Assembly: GCF_001042475.2 (NCBI RefSeq)
Contig: NZ_LECW02000034.1
Coordinates: forward strand, 38,348-102,347
Direction: 5' to 3'
DNA: 64,000 bases
DNA from: Bacillus glycinifermentans
GTDB lineage: Bacteria > Bacillota > Bacilli > Bacillales > Bacillaceae
Shown piece after piece: positions 46,657-57,422 of this stretch. The stretch's first letter is position 1. Every line of letters begins with the position of its first letter. The position numbers and the translations under genes are program-made. Under the pieces are notes generated by a model. It ran no database searches, was not told where the DNA came from, and saw only the letters and a list, made by a program, of their open reading frames with translations.

Positions 46657-46691
46657 AGGACTTAACCGCCCCCCACAGACGGTTAAGCCCC
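46657..46691 (-). other. intercistronic stem-loop between peptide gene and ATPase gene
   Basis: GG.CTTAACCG and CGGTTAAG.CC arms (CTTAACCG 46661-46668, CGGTTAAG 46680-46687) with an 11-nt loop. No U-run follows, so it looks like an RNA processing or 3'-stabilising element and not a full terminator. Confidence 0.55.
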
Positions 46692-46734
46692 TGTTATGAT
46701 ATGTCTCGATGTATACAGATGACCCTAAGTATAG

Positions 46735-46947
46735 CTATTTCCTGCACTCAATTTTAACCTCTAGACCGTTGACCCATTTGACGGCTCCCGTGAAGCTGCC
46801 GTTTCCGTTGGCCACGCACCATACCGCTGCGCCGAGAACAATCGTTGCGCCCAGTGCCAGCAGTACTGCGATAAATACTAGAAACCACGCTTGATCTTCG
46901 ATCGCAGGACTTACGGAATAATCAACCTGCGGTGCTGCGTATGTCAT
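46735..46947 (-). CDS. 70-aa candidate secreted-peptide precursor (RiPP/bacteriocin-like)
   Basis: Residues 1-19 are polar and acidic (MTYAAPQVDYSVSPAIEDQ), 20-43 form one strongly hydrophobic helix (WFLVFIAVLLALGATIVLGA), and 44-70 are a polar tail beginning WCVANGNGSFTG and ending VKIECRK, with Cys44 and Cys68 able to form one disulfide. ATG 46947 follows AAAGGAGGGGG, the strongest ribosome site in the region. It is the first gene before an ABC exporter and an RRE-peptidase. No double-glycine leader, no lanthipeptide or sactipeptide-like cysteine pattern. I recognise no known bacteriocin; structural or pheromone roles remain possible. Confidence 0.7.
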   Translation of the reverse strand: MTYAAPQVDYSVSPAIEDQAWFLVFIAVLLALGATIVLGAAVWCVANGNGSFTGAVKWVNGLEVKIECRK

Positions 46948-47484
46948 TTTTCCCCCTCCTTTCTATCAAGTACCCACAGAGTAACATATCCAAAATCATA
47001 CTGAAATCTATGAATTTTCCTATTCCGCAAATATTACATTCCAACTATTTATTTAATTTTTTTCGGATTTTTCTATCTATTTTCCCACTCATTTTTGCAT
47101 GGAACCGGCTTTTTCTTCAGGCCTCATTCATTCCTCCCCTGAAATTGATCACTTTTTCCCATCCCCCCATTTCTCCGGCTTTTTTTGAACGACAGTGCTA
47201 AACTTGAGCTTTATGATAAAAGAACCAAGAAAAAAGATTCATCTCTCCTCGAAATTCCAAGCCTAAAACAACCTTAAAGACCCTTTTTTGGAAGCTTGGG
47301 ATAGTCCGATTTGATTGTTCCATTTTTTTCAATTTTATGTATAAATTAAAATATTGTGGAGAACAAGCCATCGTTTCTAGCCCAAAAGATCTTGATTGCT
47401 TTGTAAAAGAAAATTAACATTATGTTAAGTCCAATTAACAATATGTCAAATATACTATATAAACAAAGAATTGCAGGTGGTACC
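46948..47484. promoter_or_regulatory. 537-bp divergent control region of the peptide cluster
   Basis: AT-rich, without an ORF I can support. Just before the XRE gene are two near-identical elements, TTAACATTATGT (47414-47425) and TTAACAATATGT (47435-47446), starting 21 bp apart, then a TATACTATAT -10-like segment (47451-47460). CCAAGC/GCTTGG half-sites occur near 47260-47300. No clear promoter could be fixed for the peptide gene. Confidence 0.5.
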
Positions 47485-47688
47485 ATGAATAACAAGGTCA
47501 GGGAACTGAGAGCGAGGTACGGGTATTCACAGGAAACTCTCGCAAAAGCGGTTGGAGTGACGAGGCAGACCGTCGCGGCTATCGAAAAAGGCAATTACAT
47601 ACCGTCTCTCCTTTTAGGATTAAAGATTTGCGAAGTATTTCAGTTAAAAATGGAAGACGTTTTTTGGTTGGAGGAGGACAAAAGATGA
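47485..47688 (+). CDS. XRE-family transcriptional regulator
   Basis: 67 residues, a bare HTH_3 domain of the YgzD/YozG type: VRELRARYGYSQETLAKAVGVTRQTVAAIEKGNYIPS (5-41) then LLLGLKICEVFQLKMEDVFWLEEDK. ATG 47485 after GCAGGTGG. Divergent from the peptide operon and overlapping the next gene by 4 nt. Probably represses its own promoter through the paired TTAACA elements; control of the peptide operon is inferred. Confidence 0.9.
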   Translation: MNNKVRELRARYGYSQETLAKAVGVTRQTVAAIEKGNYIPSLLLGLKICEVFQLKMEDVFWLEEDKR

Positions 47689-48143
47689 GTATGAAAACGA
47701 GAACTTTTTTTCACATCCTTCTGTTCGGACTTGCCTGCTGGACGTTTATTTCGTTTTTTCATGCTGCCGAGCAGATTGCCGGCATTCTGAAAACGGACGG
47801 GGCAGACTTGCATGTCGTTCTGAATCTCATTCCGATTCTGCTGTTTGTTTTTGTACTGGCGATTTATTCATACTTGGAAAAAAGGGGGAACTCCCGCAGG
47901 CATAGCCTTCTTCTCATACCGGATGAATTTAAAGAGCAGGATGAAAGGGAGCAAATGATCACCGCCAAAGCTTGCAGAACCTCCTATATCGTCCTGTATG
48001 TGGCGATGCCCGCCGCGGCGCTCTTATTGATCTTTTATCCGTTTTTTCAGGCGAAAATGCCGTACTTCCCGATCATCGTCATCTTTGTATTAATTACGAT
48101 TCAGCATCTGTCATACATGCTTTCCTTTCATAAGCACAGATAA
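47685..48143 (+). CDS. DUF2178-type membrane protein
   Basis: 152 residues with four helices (about 8-28, 44-63, 100-120, 125-145) and a central cytoplasmic segment EFKEQDEREQMITAKACRTSY, typical of DUF2178 proteins, which often sit behind a small XRE regulator. ATG 47685 follows GGAGGAGG and overlaps the XRE stop (ATGA). May sense the membrane or the peptide and transmit to the XRE partner; no direct evidence. Confidence 0.8.
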   Translation: MSMKTRTFFHILLFGLACWTFISFFHAAEQIAGILKTDGADLHVVLNLIPILLFVFVLAIYSYLEKRGNSRRHSLLLIPDEFKEQDEREQMITAKACRTSYIVLYVAMPAAALLLIFYPFFQAKMPYFPIIVIFVLITIQHLSYMLSFHKHR

Positions 48144-48144
48144 A

Positions 48145-48173
48145 AAAAACTCCAGAATGCCTGGAGTTTTTTC
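48145..48173. terminator. bidirectional terminator DUF2178 gene/ssuD
   Basis: ACTCCAG/CTGGAGT with A-run before and T6 after, between convergent genes. Confidence 0.88.
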
Positions 48174-48175
48174 GT

Positions 48176-49306
48176 TTACAGCGTTTTTTCCTTATGTGTT
48201 GACGGAAAGCGGTCATTTCCGATGACTTCGCCTGATGCTTCTCTTTCAAGTTTCGTCCGAAACGGAAGGAGAGGAAAGACCTTTTCGGCAAAATGATACG
48301 CTTCTTCAAGATGGGGATAGCCCGAGAAGATAAACGACTCGATCCCGAGGTCGGCATATTCTTTTATCCGGCGGGCGACCGTTTCCGGATCGCCGACAAG
48401 CGCCGTGCCGGCCCCGCCTCTGACAAGTCCGATGCCGGCCCAAAGATTCGGGCTGATTTCCAGCTGGCTTCTCTTTCCTTGATGAAGCTGAACCATTCTC
48501 TTTTGCCCTGATGAATCCATCCGCTTCATCGCGTTTTGGGCGGCAGCAATCGTGTCGTCATCAAGACGGCTGATCAGTTGATTCGCTGCCTGCCACGCCT
48601 CTTTTTCCGTTTCACGGACGATGACATGCAGCCTGATACCGAAACGGACGGTTCTTCCTTCTTTTTCAGCCAGCTTTTTGACGGATTCAATTTTTTCTTT
48701 AACGAGATGCGGAGGCTCTCCCCATGTTAAATAGACATCTGCGTGTCTGGCGGCGGTCTCCTGGCCCGCTTTTGAAGATCCGCCAAAATAGATCGGCGGA
48801 TGCGGCTCTTGAACCGGCGGGAAGAGGAGCCTGCCGTTTTCGGTCTTCAAGTGCTTCCCTCTGTAGCTGACGGTCCCGCCTTTTAAAAGCGAACGCCAGA
48901 TGTCGAGAAATTCATTTGCCGCTTCATACCGCTCATCATGGCTGATAAACAGGCCGTCTCCCGCCAATTCATACGGGTCCCCGCCGGCGACCACGTTGAT
49001 GAGGAGCCTGCCGTCTGCAAGGCGGTCGAATGTGGAAGACATCCGCGCGGCAACCGACGGCTGCATTAAACCCGGCCTGACGGCGACCAAAAATTTCAGG
49101 TTTTTCGTGACCGCAGCTAAAGCGGCAGCCGTAATCCACGGGTCTTCGCACGATTTTCCCGTCGGCAAAAGAACCCCCGTATATCCAAGCCTGTCAGCCG
49201 CCTGGGCCACCTGTTCGAAATACGTATGGTCAGCGGCCCTTCCCCCCGTGTTTGTGCCGAGATAACGTCCATCACCATGAGTTGGAATAAACCATAAGAT
49301 TTCCAA
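48176..49306 (-). CDS. ssuD: FMNH2-dependent alkanesulfonate monooxygenase SsuD
   Basis: 376-residue bacterial luciferase-like enzyme that releases sulfite from alkanesulfonates using FMNH2 and O2. Starts [23 protein letters not shown]; includes [20 protein letters not shown] and [25 protein letters not shown], both SsuD hallmarks. Start TTG 49306 behind GGGGAGATCGG gives the B. subtilis length; the longer frame extends into ssuC. Last gene of ssuBACD. Confidence 0.94.
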   Translation of the reverse strand: MEILWFIPTHGDGRYLGTNTGGRAADHTYFEQVAQAADRLGYTGVLLPTGKSCEDPWITAAALAAVTKNLKFLVAVRPGLMQPSVAARMSSTFDRLADGRLLINVVAGGDPYELAGDGLFISHDERYEAANEFLDIWRSLLKGGTVSYRGKHLKTENGRLLFPPVQEPHPPIYFGGSSKAGQETAARHADVYLTWGEPPHLVKEKIESVKKLAEKEGRTVRFGIRLHVIVRETEKEAWQAANQLISRLDDDTIAAAQNAMKRMDSSGQKRMVQLHQGKRSQLEISPNLWAGIGLVRGGAGTALVGDPETVARRIKEYADLGIESFIFSGYPHLEEAYHFAEKVFPLLPFRTKLEREASGEVIGNDRFPSTHKEKTL

Positions 49307-49319
49307 ACCGATCTCCCCT

Positions 49320-50156
49320 TTACTTTTGATTTCCTTGGTAGCTGTTTCTCCAGCCCAAGCACTTTCTCTCCAACACTCTGACAAATGAATCCGTCAACTT
49401 TCCGACGGCTGCGAAAATCAAAATCCCGACAAACACCTTATCGGTTTGCGAAAACTGTCTGGCATCCATGATCATATAGCCGATTCCAGCGCTTGATCCC
49501 ATCAGCTCGGCAACGACTAGGCCGAGCCACGATACGCCGAGCGACAGGCGGATTCCTAAAAGGATGTTCGGAAGCGATGCAGGGAGAATGAGCTTTGTCA
49601 CCTGTTTCAGCCAATGAAACTCCAATACCCTCGCCACATCGAACAGCTTTGAATCGACGCCCATGATCCCCGAAAATGTATTGATATACACCGGGAAGAA
49701 GGCGCCAAGAGCGATCAGCAGCACCTTTGACAGCTCATCAAAGCCGAACCATAAGATAAACAGCGGCGTGACGGCGAGATGCGGAACGGTCCTCAGCATT
49801 TGCAGAGAAGGATCGAGATAGTCCTCGGCTATTTTGGAGAATCCGATGATAAGCCCGAATAGGAGCCCGAGTCCGGCTCCCAGGAAAAAGCCGAGCGCGG
49901 CGCGCTGAATGCTGATGCCTAAATGAGCGAAGAATTCTCCCGACGCGATAAGGTCGCGGAAGGTCAGCAATATGTCAAAAGGCGCCGGTAGCACGGTCTT
50001 TGAGATGAGCTCCAATGACCCGACAAGCTGCCATAATAAAATGATGATGACGGGCAATACAAATCCTTTTCCCCAGGCCAGCCGAAAAGCGGCCGGCTTA
50101 TGTTTGGCGGCTGGTTTCGGCCCGACTGCAGGGGTGTTTGATGAAACAGCCCTCAT
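49320..50156 (-). CDS. ssuC: aliphatic sulfonate ABC permease SsuC
   Basis: 278 residues, six helices after a polar N-terminus; coupling segment [41 protein letters not shown] is typical of SsuC/TauC. Start overlaps the ssuA stop by 4 nt (ATGA). Confidence 0.93.
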   Translation of the reverse strand: MRAVSSNTPAVGPKPAAKHKPAAFRLAWGKGFVLPVIIILLWQLVGSLELISKTVLPAPFDILLTFRDLIASGEFFAHLGISIQRAALGFFLGAGLGLLFGLIIGFSKIAEDYLDPSLQMLRTVPHLAVTPLFILWFGFDELSKVLLIALGAFFPVYINTFSGIMGVDSKLFDVARVLEFHWLKQVTKLILPASLPNILLGIRLSLGVSWLGLVVAELMGSSAGIGYMIMDARQFSQTDKVFVGILIFAAVGKLTDSFVRVLERKCLGWRNSYQGNQK

Positions 50157-51142
50157 TCGTCGTCTCCTCCTTTGAGCGCTTTTTTCATAAACGAGTTGTC
50201 AACCACTTCTTTTACATCAATCTGTTTGTTGATCGCTTTTAACTCGTATTGAAAATCGGCAGTTTCCTGCTGCGTTTGAATGATGCGGTCTGTGATCGGT
50301 TCGTTTAACGGTTCGGTGTTATCAAGCACGTTTTCTACGACCTCTTTGTCGATGCCTTTGATTTTCGAATACGCTTCAACCGCTTCTTTTTTATGGGCTT
50401 TCTGCCACTTCACGGCTTTGTCGTACACCTTCAAAAAACGGACGACCTCTTCCGGATGCTGTTCGGCAAATTCGCTCCGTACAAGCGTAAAACCCGGAGA
50501 ATACCGGTCAATTTGCTCCCCGTCAACCAAAATCTCGGCATCGCTTTTGATCGTTTTAAGGGACAAAAACGGCTCCCAAATCGACCACGCGTCAATCGCC
50601 CCGCTGTCAAATGCAGGCATAGCCTCATCAGGCTGAAGCTGGATGATGTTCACGTCGGAAGGCTTCAGACCGGCCTTGTCGATCACTTTATAAAGAAAAT
50701 CGAATCCGCTGCTTCCTTTTGCCACCGCCACCTTTTTTCCTTTCAAATCCTTGATGTCATTGATGCCGCTTCCTTTTTTCACAAGGATGCCGTTCGCTTT
50801 TAAGCCGTCTTGCGAAAGGCCGATTTCCTTAAAATCGATGCCTGCCGCCTGTCCTGCGATCACCGGTGAATTGCCGACCTGGGAAAAGTCGAGTTTGTCT
50901 GCGGCGATTCCTTCAAACTGCGGCGGACCGCTTTGAAACTCCGTCCATTTCACTTTGATTCCTTCTTTGGCAAACTCTTTTTCAAACCAGCCTTTTTCTT
51001 TTGCGAGCAGCAGCGGACTCAAGCTTTGCTGCACCCCGATGTTAATCACTTTCAAATCCTTGCCGCTTCCGTTTGATCCTGCTGCTGAACAGCCCGCAAG
51101 CAGCAGCAGGCAGCCCAGCACATACAACGGCCATTTTTTCAT
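50153..51142 (-). CDS. ssuA: aliphatic sulfonate-binding lipoprotein SsuA
   Basis: 329 residues. Lipobox LAGC (Cys near 18) after a hydrophobic leader; NMT1/SsuA fold with INIGVQQSLSPLLLAKEKGWFEKEF and KKVAVAKGSSGFDFLYKVIDKAGL. Captures sulfonates outside the cell for SsuBC. Confidence 0.94.
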   Translation of the reverse strand: MKKWPLYVLGCLLLLAGCSAAGSNGSGKDLKVINIGVQQSLSPLLLAKEKGWFEKEFAKEGIKVKWTEFQSGPPQFEGIAADKLDFSQVGNSPVIAGQAAGIDFKEIGLSQDGLKANGILVKKGSGINDIKDLKGKKVAVAKGSSGFDFLYKVIDKAGLKPSDVNIIQLQPDEAMPAFDSGAIDAWSIWEPFLSLKTIKSDAEILVDGEQIDRYSPGFTLVRSEFAEQHPEEVVRFLKVYDKAVKWQKAHKKEAVEAYSKIKGIDKEVVENVLDNTEPLNEPITDRIIQTQQETADFQYELKAINKQIDVKEVVDNSFMKKALKGGDDE

Positions 51143-51162
51143 CCGTTTCCGCTCCTTTCTGC

Positions 51163-51930
51163 TTAAATCCCCGAACCTTCTTGAAAGCTGAATTCTTCCG
51201 TTTTCTCAAATTCTTTCAGCACTTTTTGCCTGATCGATTGAAAAACGGGCGATGTTCTGCTGCGCGGAAATGGCAGATCAACCGGAATCAGTTTATGAAT
51301 TCTCCCCGGCTTTGCGGTAAAGACCGCGATCCGGTTGGCTAAATAAACGGATTCGTCGATATCATGGGTGACCAGGATCATCGTCATTTTCTTCTCTCTC
51401 CAAATGTCTGCCAGCACATCCTGCAGATGCTTTCTCGTAAAGGCGTCCAAGGCGCCGAAAGGTTCATCAAGCAGCAAAATCTCGGGCTCCCGCAAGAGTG
51501 CCCTGGCAATCGCGACCCTTTGCGACATTCCGCCGGACAGCTCGCGCGGATACAGTTTCTCCGCGCCTTTCAGCCGTACCGTTTCAATCAATTCATCCAC
51601 TTTCTTGCGTACCGATGGTTCTTTGAGGCTTAAATCTGCGGCGATATTTTGCTCAACCGTCATCCACGGAAAAAGCCGATGCTCCTGAAAAATAAAGCCT
51701 TGCTGAATCCCCGGGCTCTTGATTTCTCTGCCGTTCATGCTGATTCGCCCTTCATAATTCCCGTCAAGGCCCGCAACGATTTTTAGGAGCGTACTTTTTC
51801 CGCACCCGCTTGGTCCGATGACAGTCAGGAATTCGCCGTTTTCGACCGCAAGCTTCACGTCTTGAAGCACGCTCGTTTTACGGCCGCCGTTTGCAAATGC
51901 TTTTTCATTAACACGGATTGATAAAGACAT
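51163..51930 (-). CDS. ssuB: aliphatic sulfonate ABC ATPase SsuB
   Basis: 255 residues. Walker [10 protein letters not shown] (near 38-46), signature LSGGMSQR, Walker [14 protein letters not shown]-loop THD. First gene of ssuBACD, under the leader described separately. ATG 51930 follows AAAGGGG. Confidence 0.94.
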   Translation of the reverse strand: MSLSIRVNEKAFANGGRKTSVLQDVKLAVENGEFLTVIGPSGCGKSTLLKIVAGLDGNYEGRISMNGREIKSPGIQQGFIFQEHRLFPWMTVEQNIAADLSLKEPSVRKKVDELIETVRLKGAEKLYPRELSGGMSQRVAIARALLREPEILLLDEPFGALDAFTRKHLQDVLADIWREKKMTMILVTHDIDESVYLANRIAVFTAKPGRIHKLIPVDLPFPRSRTSPVFQSIRQKVLKEFEKTEEFSFQEGSGI

Positions 51931-51961
51931 CTTGTTCCCCTTTCTTTGTCATTATGAAAAT

Positions 51962-52073
51962 AAAAAGCTCTTATCCCAAATTGGGATAAGAGCCTTCGGT
52001 TGACCGATCAGCGCTGATGGAATGTTCCGAAATATTACATAACATACTAATTCATATTATTCTGACCTGTCAA
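51962..52073 (-). promoter_or_regulatory. ssu operon promoter and structured leader with terminator
   Basis: -35 TTGACA (52073-52068) with a TAGTAT-like -10 about 18 bp on. The leader holds an ATCAGCGCTGAT palindrome enclosed by TTCGG/CCGAA (52031-51995), then a perfect 12-13-bp hairpin GCTCTTATCCCA/..GGGATAAGAGC (51993-51967) and U5. A terminator inside the leader means ssu expression is probably controlled by attenuation; the signal is not identified. It is not an S-box. Confidence 0.6.
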
Positions 52074-52084
52074 CCCTATTTTAT

Positions 52085-52121
52085 AAAAAAACAGACGAAA
52101 GGTTCCCCTTTCATCTGCTGC
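52085..52121 (-). terminator. terminator after thiC
   Basis: CAGA.GAAAGG/CCTTTC.TCTG with U7 on the minus strand, 12 nt after the thiC stop. Confidence 0.88.
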
Positions 52122-52132
52122 ACCCGCCCGTA

Positions 52133-54155
<2,023 letters not shown>

Positions 54156-54232
54156 AAGCTATTACATTCGTTTCTTATGGTAACACATCGATTTGTCAGT
54201 GAAAAGAAAAGTTAAAACGATTCAGAAATAAA

Positions 54233-54259
54233 TGAATCCTTTTGACTATAAACGGCGTA
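54233..54259 (+). promoter_or_regulatory. possible sigma-W-type promoter of spo0M
   Basis: TGAATC (54233-54238), 17 bp, CGTA (54256-54259), close to the extracytoplasmic sigma-W form TGAAAC-N16/17-CGTA. B. subtilis spo0M is known to be in the sigma-W regulon. Confidence 0.5.
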
Positions 54260-54300
54260 TAAAAGTTGCTTTTATTTCAGGAAAGGGAGAAGATCAAAAC

Positions 54301-55076
54301 ATGTCACTGTTTAAAAAGCTTGCGGCAAGCGCAGGCATCGGGGCGGCAAAGGTCAATACGATTTTGGAAAAAATGAATTTCTGCCGGGAGAGAAAGTGAA
54401 CGGAAGCGTTCATGTAAAAGGCGGCAACGCCGAACAGCACATCAGGTACATCGAATTATTGCTGGAGACGGAATACGCCATCGTAAAGGATGATAAAAAA
54501 GAGCGGAAAACCGTCACCATAGAATCCCGCCGGGTAACGGAAGCATTCACCATCAGTCCGGGGGAAGAGCGGCGTTTTCCTTTTTCATTCATCCTGCCGC
54601 TTGATACGCCGATGACGATGAAAGAGACGCGCGTTTTCTTATTTACAGACCTGGACATTCAAGGCGGCATCGATAAATCGGATAAAGACCCGATTGCCGT
54701 CAAACCGCACCCGTGGATCGAATCTGTGCTGGAAGCTATGGGAGACCTCGGATTCAGGCTTCAAGAGGCGGATTGTGAATATGCTCCATACTTTAAAAGG
54801 CGGATGCCTTTCGTTCAGGAATTCGAATTCGTTCCGGTCTCGCAAAAATACCGCCGCCTGTTTGACGAATTAGAGCTTATTTTTCTTCTGGAAGATAACG
54901 GTTTGGACGTCATCATCGAAGTCGACCGCCGCGCCAGAGGGTTGCGGGGATGGCTGGAGGAAATGTACAACGAAGGCGAACAGCTCGTCCGCGTTCATTT
55001 TGCCGAAGCAGAGCTGAAACATACAGAAAAGCTGAAAACATCGCTTCAAGCGATCATTGAGCAGCACGCCGGATAA
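54301..55076 (+). pseudogene. spo0M: spo0M, sporulation-control arrestin-like protein, frameshifted in an A-run
   Basis: Spo0M is a 258-residue arrestin-like protein affecting sporulation. ATG 54301 (after AAAGGGAG) reads MSLFKKLAASAGIGAAKVNT then ILEKMNFCRERK and stops; the homologous reading NEFLPGEKVNGSVHVKGG continues in the next frame to 55076. One A is missing from a run of six (54368-54373): with seven A the frame is continuous. The downstream frame alone (from about 54396) would lack the first beta-strands. Homopolymer length is prone to sequencing error, so the break needs confirmation. Confidence 0.88.
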
Positions 55077-55077
55077 A

Positions 55078-55108
55078 AGGAGAAGGAGCCGCAGCGGCTC
55101 CTTCTTTT
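55078..55108. terminator. bidirectional terminator spo0M/aroD
   Basis: AGAAGGAGCCGC/GCGGCTCCTTCT perfect 12-bp arms with flanking A and T runs between convergent genes. Confidence 0.9.
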
Positions 55109-55110
55109 AT

Positions 55111-55872
55111 TCATAAATTTTGATGCAGTACGTCAAGTATCTGTTTCAGATCTTCCGCCGCGATTTGGCCGGGTGCGGACGCCTTTTTTGCCGCCCCGAA
55201 AGTCATCGCCGACCCAAACACCTCTCCGGCCAGCCGGCTGATCACGCCTTTTCCGGCCATTGACATCGTAATGATCGGGCGATCCGCGTATCGCTCGTAC
55301 ATCGTATGAGTCGCCTCAAGCAATGTCAGCACATCTGCCGGTGTTTCAGGCATCACTGCGATCTTGGGCAAATCGGCGCCCAGTTCCTGCGCTCTGCGCA
55401 GACGGGACACGATCTCTTCCGCTTTTGGCGTCTTTTCGAAATCGTGGTTGGACATAATGACGAAGACACGATGCATATGAGCCGCTTCTACCAGTTTTTT
55501 AACATCCTGCTCTTCATTGAACAGCTCGACATCAATCACATCTGCCAGCCCTGTTTTGACAACGGCATGATTTAAAGAACAATAAAATTCCTTGCTGACT
55601 TCTTTTTCGCCCCCTTCTTCTTTGCTGCGGAACGTAAAGATCAGCGGAATGTCTTTCAATATCGCGCGGATGTCGGCCAGCGCCTCTTTCACTTTTTCAA
55701 CGTCTTCCACACTCTCAAAAAAATCCGCCCGCCACTCGGCAAGATCAGGATCAGCAGACTGCAGAAAAGCAGCTTCTTCTTTCAATTGTTCCAGCGTTTT
55801 TCCGACGAGCGGCACGCAAATTTTCGGGGCTCCTTCTCCGATGGTCACCCCTCTGATCTTCACCGTATTCAT
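55111..55872 (-). CDS. aroD: type I 3-dehydroquinate dehydratase
   Basis: 253 residues; shikimate-pathway step 3-dehydroquinate to 3-dehydroshikimate by Schiff base chemistry. Active-site elements: EWRADFFE (near 48), FTFRSKEEGG (near 82), His in MSNHDFEKTP (near 145) and the Schiff-base Lys in LPKIAVMP (near 172), with SMAGKGVISRLAGEVFGSAMTFG near the end. In B. subtilis naming this enzyme is AroC. Start ATG 55872; a TTG 12 nt earlier is possible. Confidence 0.95.
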   Translation of the reverse strand: MNTVKIRGVTIGEGAPKICVPLVGKTLEQLKEEAAFLQSADPDLAEWRADFFESVEDVEKVKEALADIRAILKDIPLIFTFRSKEEGGEKEVSKEFYCSLNHAVVKTGLADVIDVELFNEEQDVKKLVEAAHMHRVFVIMSNHDFEKTPKAEEIVSRLRRAQELGADLPKIAVMPETPADVLTLLEATHTMYERYADRPIITMSMAGKGVISRLAGEVFGSAMTFGAAKKASAPGQIAAEDLKQILDVLHQNL

Positions 55873-56019
55873 CAACGGCCTCAACTCCTGTTCTCTATAT
55901 CACAATGTTCTTTGCATTAACGGTACCGGAGATTGGTCATAAGCGCAAGCAGAAATTCAAGGTCGGCGCCTGGGAGAGAACACAATAATGGTCGCACGAA
56001 AGCGGGCGGCCAAGTTCAT

Positions 56020-56574
56020 TTATCGCTTAGCAAATGAATCTACGATCCCTTGAAGAATATCACTCATTTCTTCAGGCGATTCTTTCCGGCCTCTCTCAAA
56101 CCACCTCGAAAGGATATTCCAAAAACCCCCCGCACTAAATGCAAGCCCGTACTCCAAACTGATTTGATTTTTAAAATGAAAGGTGTCTTCTATAAACTTT
56201 TCATGAAGACCAGGGAGTAGTTCATTATATTTCTCAACGACCAAATAAAACAAATGATTCTGATGAAGGGCTTGCAAAAAGTCGGCATGCCGGCTCCAAA
56301 AGGTGAAATATGCACGCCCAAGACTGGATAAGTCAATATGTTGTTCCTGAATGATGTAATCGGAATATTCACTGCAAAGCTGCTCAAAATAGCGGTCTAA
56401 TATATCTTTTTTTGAACGGAAATGCCGATAAAACGTTCTTCTGTCAAGCTGTGCTTTTTCCGCTATCTCCGTAATGGTAATGTCTGAAAAGTTTTTTTCC
56501 TTCATTAGCTCCAGCAGTGAAAGGGTCAGCCAGTCTTTAGATTGCTGAGCTGTTCTTGAGGGGATTCGATTCAT
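56020..56574 (-). CDS. TetR-family transcriptional regulator
   Basis: 184 residues. HTH at 13-58 (LLELMKEKNFSDITITEIAEKAQLDRRTFYRHFRSKKDIL), then an all-helical ligand domain. Divergent from the HXXEE-domain gene, with 109 bp between them containing CACAATTGTG and repeated GTGGCAC elements, so it probably represses that gene and itself. Ligand unknown. Confidence 0.9.
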   Translation of the reverse strand: MNRIPSRTAQQSKDWLTLSLLELMKEKNFSDITITEIAEKAQLDRRTFYRHFRSKKDILDRYFEQLCSEYSDYIIQEQHIDLSSLGRAYFTFWSRHADFLQALHQNHLFYLVVEKYNELLPGLHEKFIEDTFHFKNQISLEYGLAFSAGGFWNILSRWFERGRKESPEEMSDILQGIVDSFAKR

Positions 56575-56683
56575 GCTCTCGCTCCTGTCTCACTTTTTAT
56601 TGCGATGTAGCACTTATCGTTGTCTTATTGACTTTGCTCATCACGAAGTGGCACAATTGTGGCACATAAGAGGGGGAATGTAA

Positions 56684-57199
56684 ATGGATAAGATGCAATT
56701 GATTTCCTGGCTGCTGCCAGCATTATTTATACTGCATGATTTTGAAGAGATGGTGATGGTCGAGGCATGGAGCAAAAGATATCGAAGCAAACTGAAACAA
56801 CTGAAAAAAGCTCCATTCGGACATGCCAAAACCGCTTCTTTTGTTTGCGCTGTGCTCGAAGAATTTATACTAGCTGTTGGTGTAACTGTCATCAGTATTT
56901 ATTTTAATCAATATATCGTCTGGTTTGGTTTCTTTTTTGCTTTTACTGTTCATTTCCTTGTTCACATCGTCTTATGGTTTACATTTAAACATTATGTACC
57001 CGGCATATTAACATCGATCTTTATGCTGCCATTTTGTTGCTATCTGCTGACCGCTGCCGCAGAGATAGAAAAATTCAGTTTTCCTGCAATGATCTTATCA
57101 GCCATATCCGGAACACTTATCGTCTTTTTTAACCTTAAGTTTCTGCATAAAAAAATGGGAAGGATTCAAGAAAGGCTGGAAGCATATGGTCGCACATGA
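56684..57199 (+). CDS. HXXEE-domain integral membrane protein
   Basis: 171 residues, five or six helices. The first helix carries LHDFEEM (His18, Glu21-Glu22), the HXXEE signature that suggests a metal or acid/base site in the membrane. ATG 56684 follows AGAGGGGGAATG. Partner of the divergent TetR regulator; such pairs are frequent but of unknown function. Confidence 0.85.
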   Translation: MDKMQLISWLLPALFILHDFEEMVMVEAWSKRYRSKLKQLKKAPFGHAKTASFVCAVLEEFILAVGVTVISIYFNQYIVWFGFFFAFTVHFLVHIVLWFTFKHYVPGILTSIFMLPFCCYLLTAAAEIEKFSFPAMILSAISGTLIVFFNLKFLHKKMGRIQERLEAYGRT

Positions 57200-57272
57200 A
57201 AAGCAGGCACTTACGGAAACCTCCGACCCTTTGACTAGAAGCAAAGCATTCGACGAAGACCCGTCAGACACG

Positions 57273-57302
57273 AAAAAACTGCCCTTCAAAAGAAAGGCAG
57301 TC
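57273..57302 (-). terminator. terminator after M14 peptidase gene
   Basis: ACTGCC.TTC/GAA.GGCAGT stem with U6 on the minus strand. It lies about 120 nt beyond the stop. Confidence 0.7.
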
Positions 57303-57422
57303 TGATCTATAAAACATGGCACTGCTAACGATGATTCAATGTTCGTTTCAAAGCTTGTCTTTCCGGCTGCAGACGAGACGCCTCCCCTGCAGCAGCCGCT
57401 TGCACTTCAGCTTTCCAGCCTC

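Noticed and set aside
46735..46947. Lanthipeptide or sactipeptide precursor
   Set aside because: Only two cysteines, no leader with GG or FNLD-like motif, and no LanM/LanBC or radical SAM gene in the window.
47260..47300. CCAAGC...GCTTGG pair as a terminator or operator
   Set aside because: Only six pairs, long A/T-rich loop and no U-run; could be chance.
43292..48143. Whole region as a prophage or transposon
   Set aside because: No integrase, transposase, terminal repeats or duplicated tRNA end; genes are operon-like and flanked by normal housekeeping genes.
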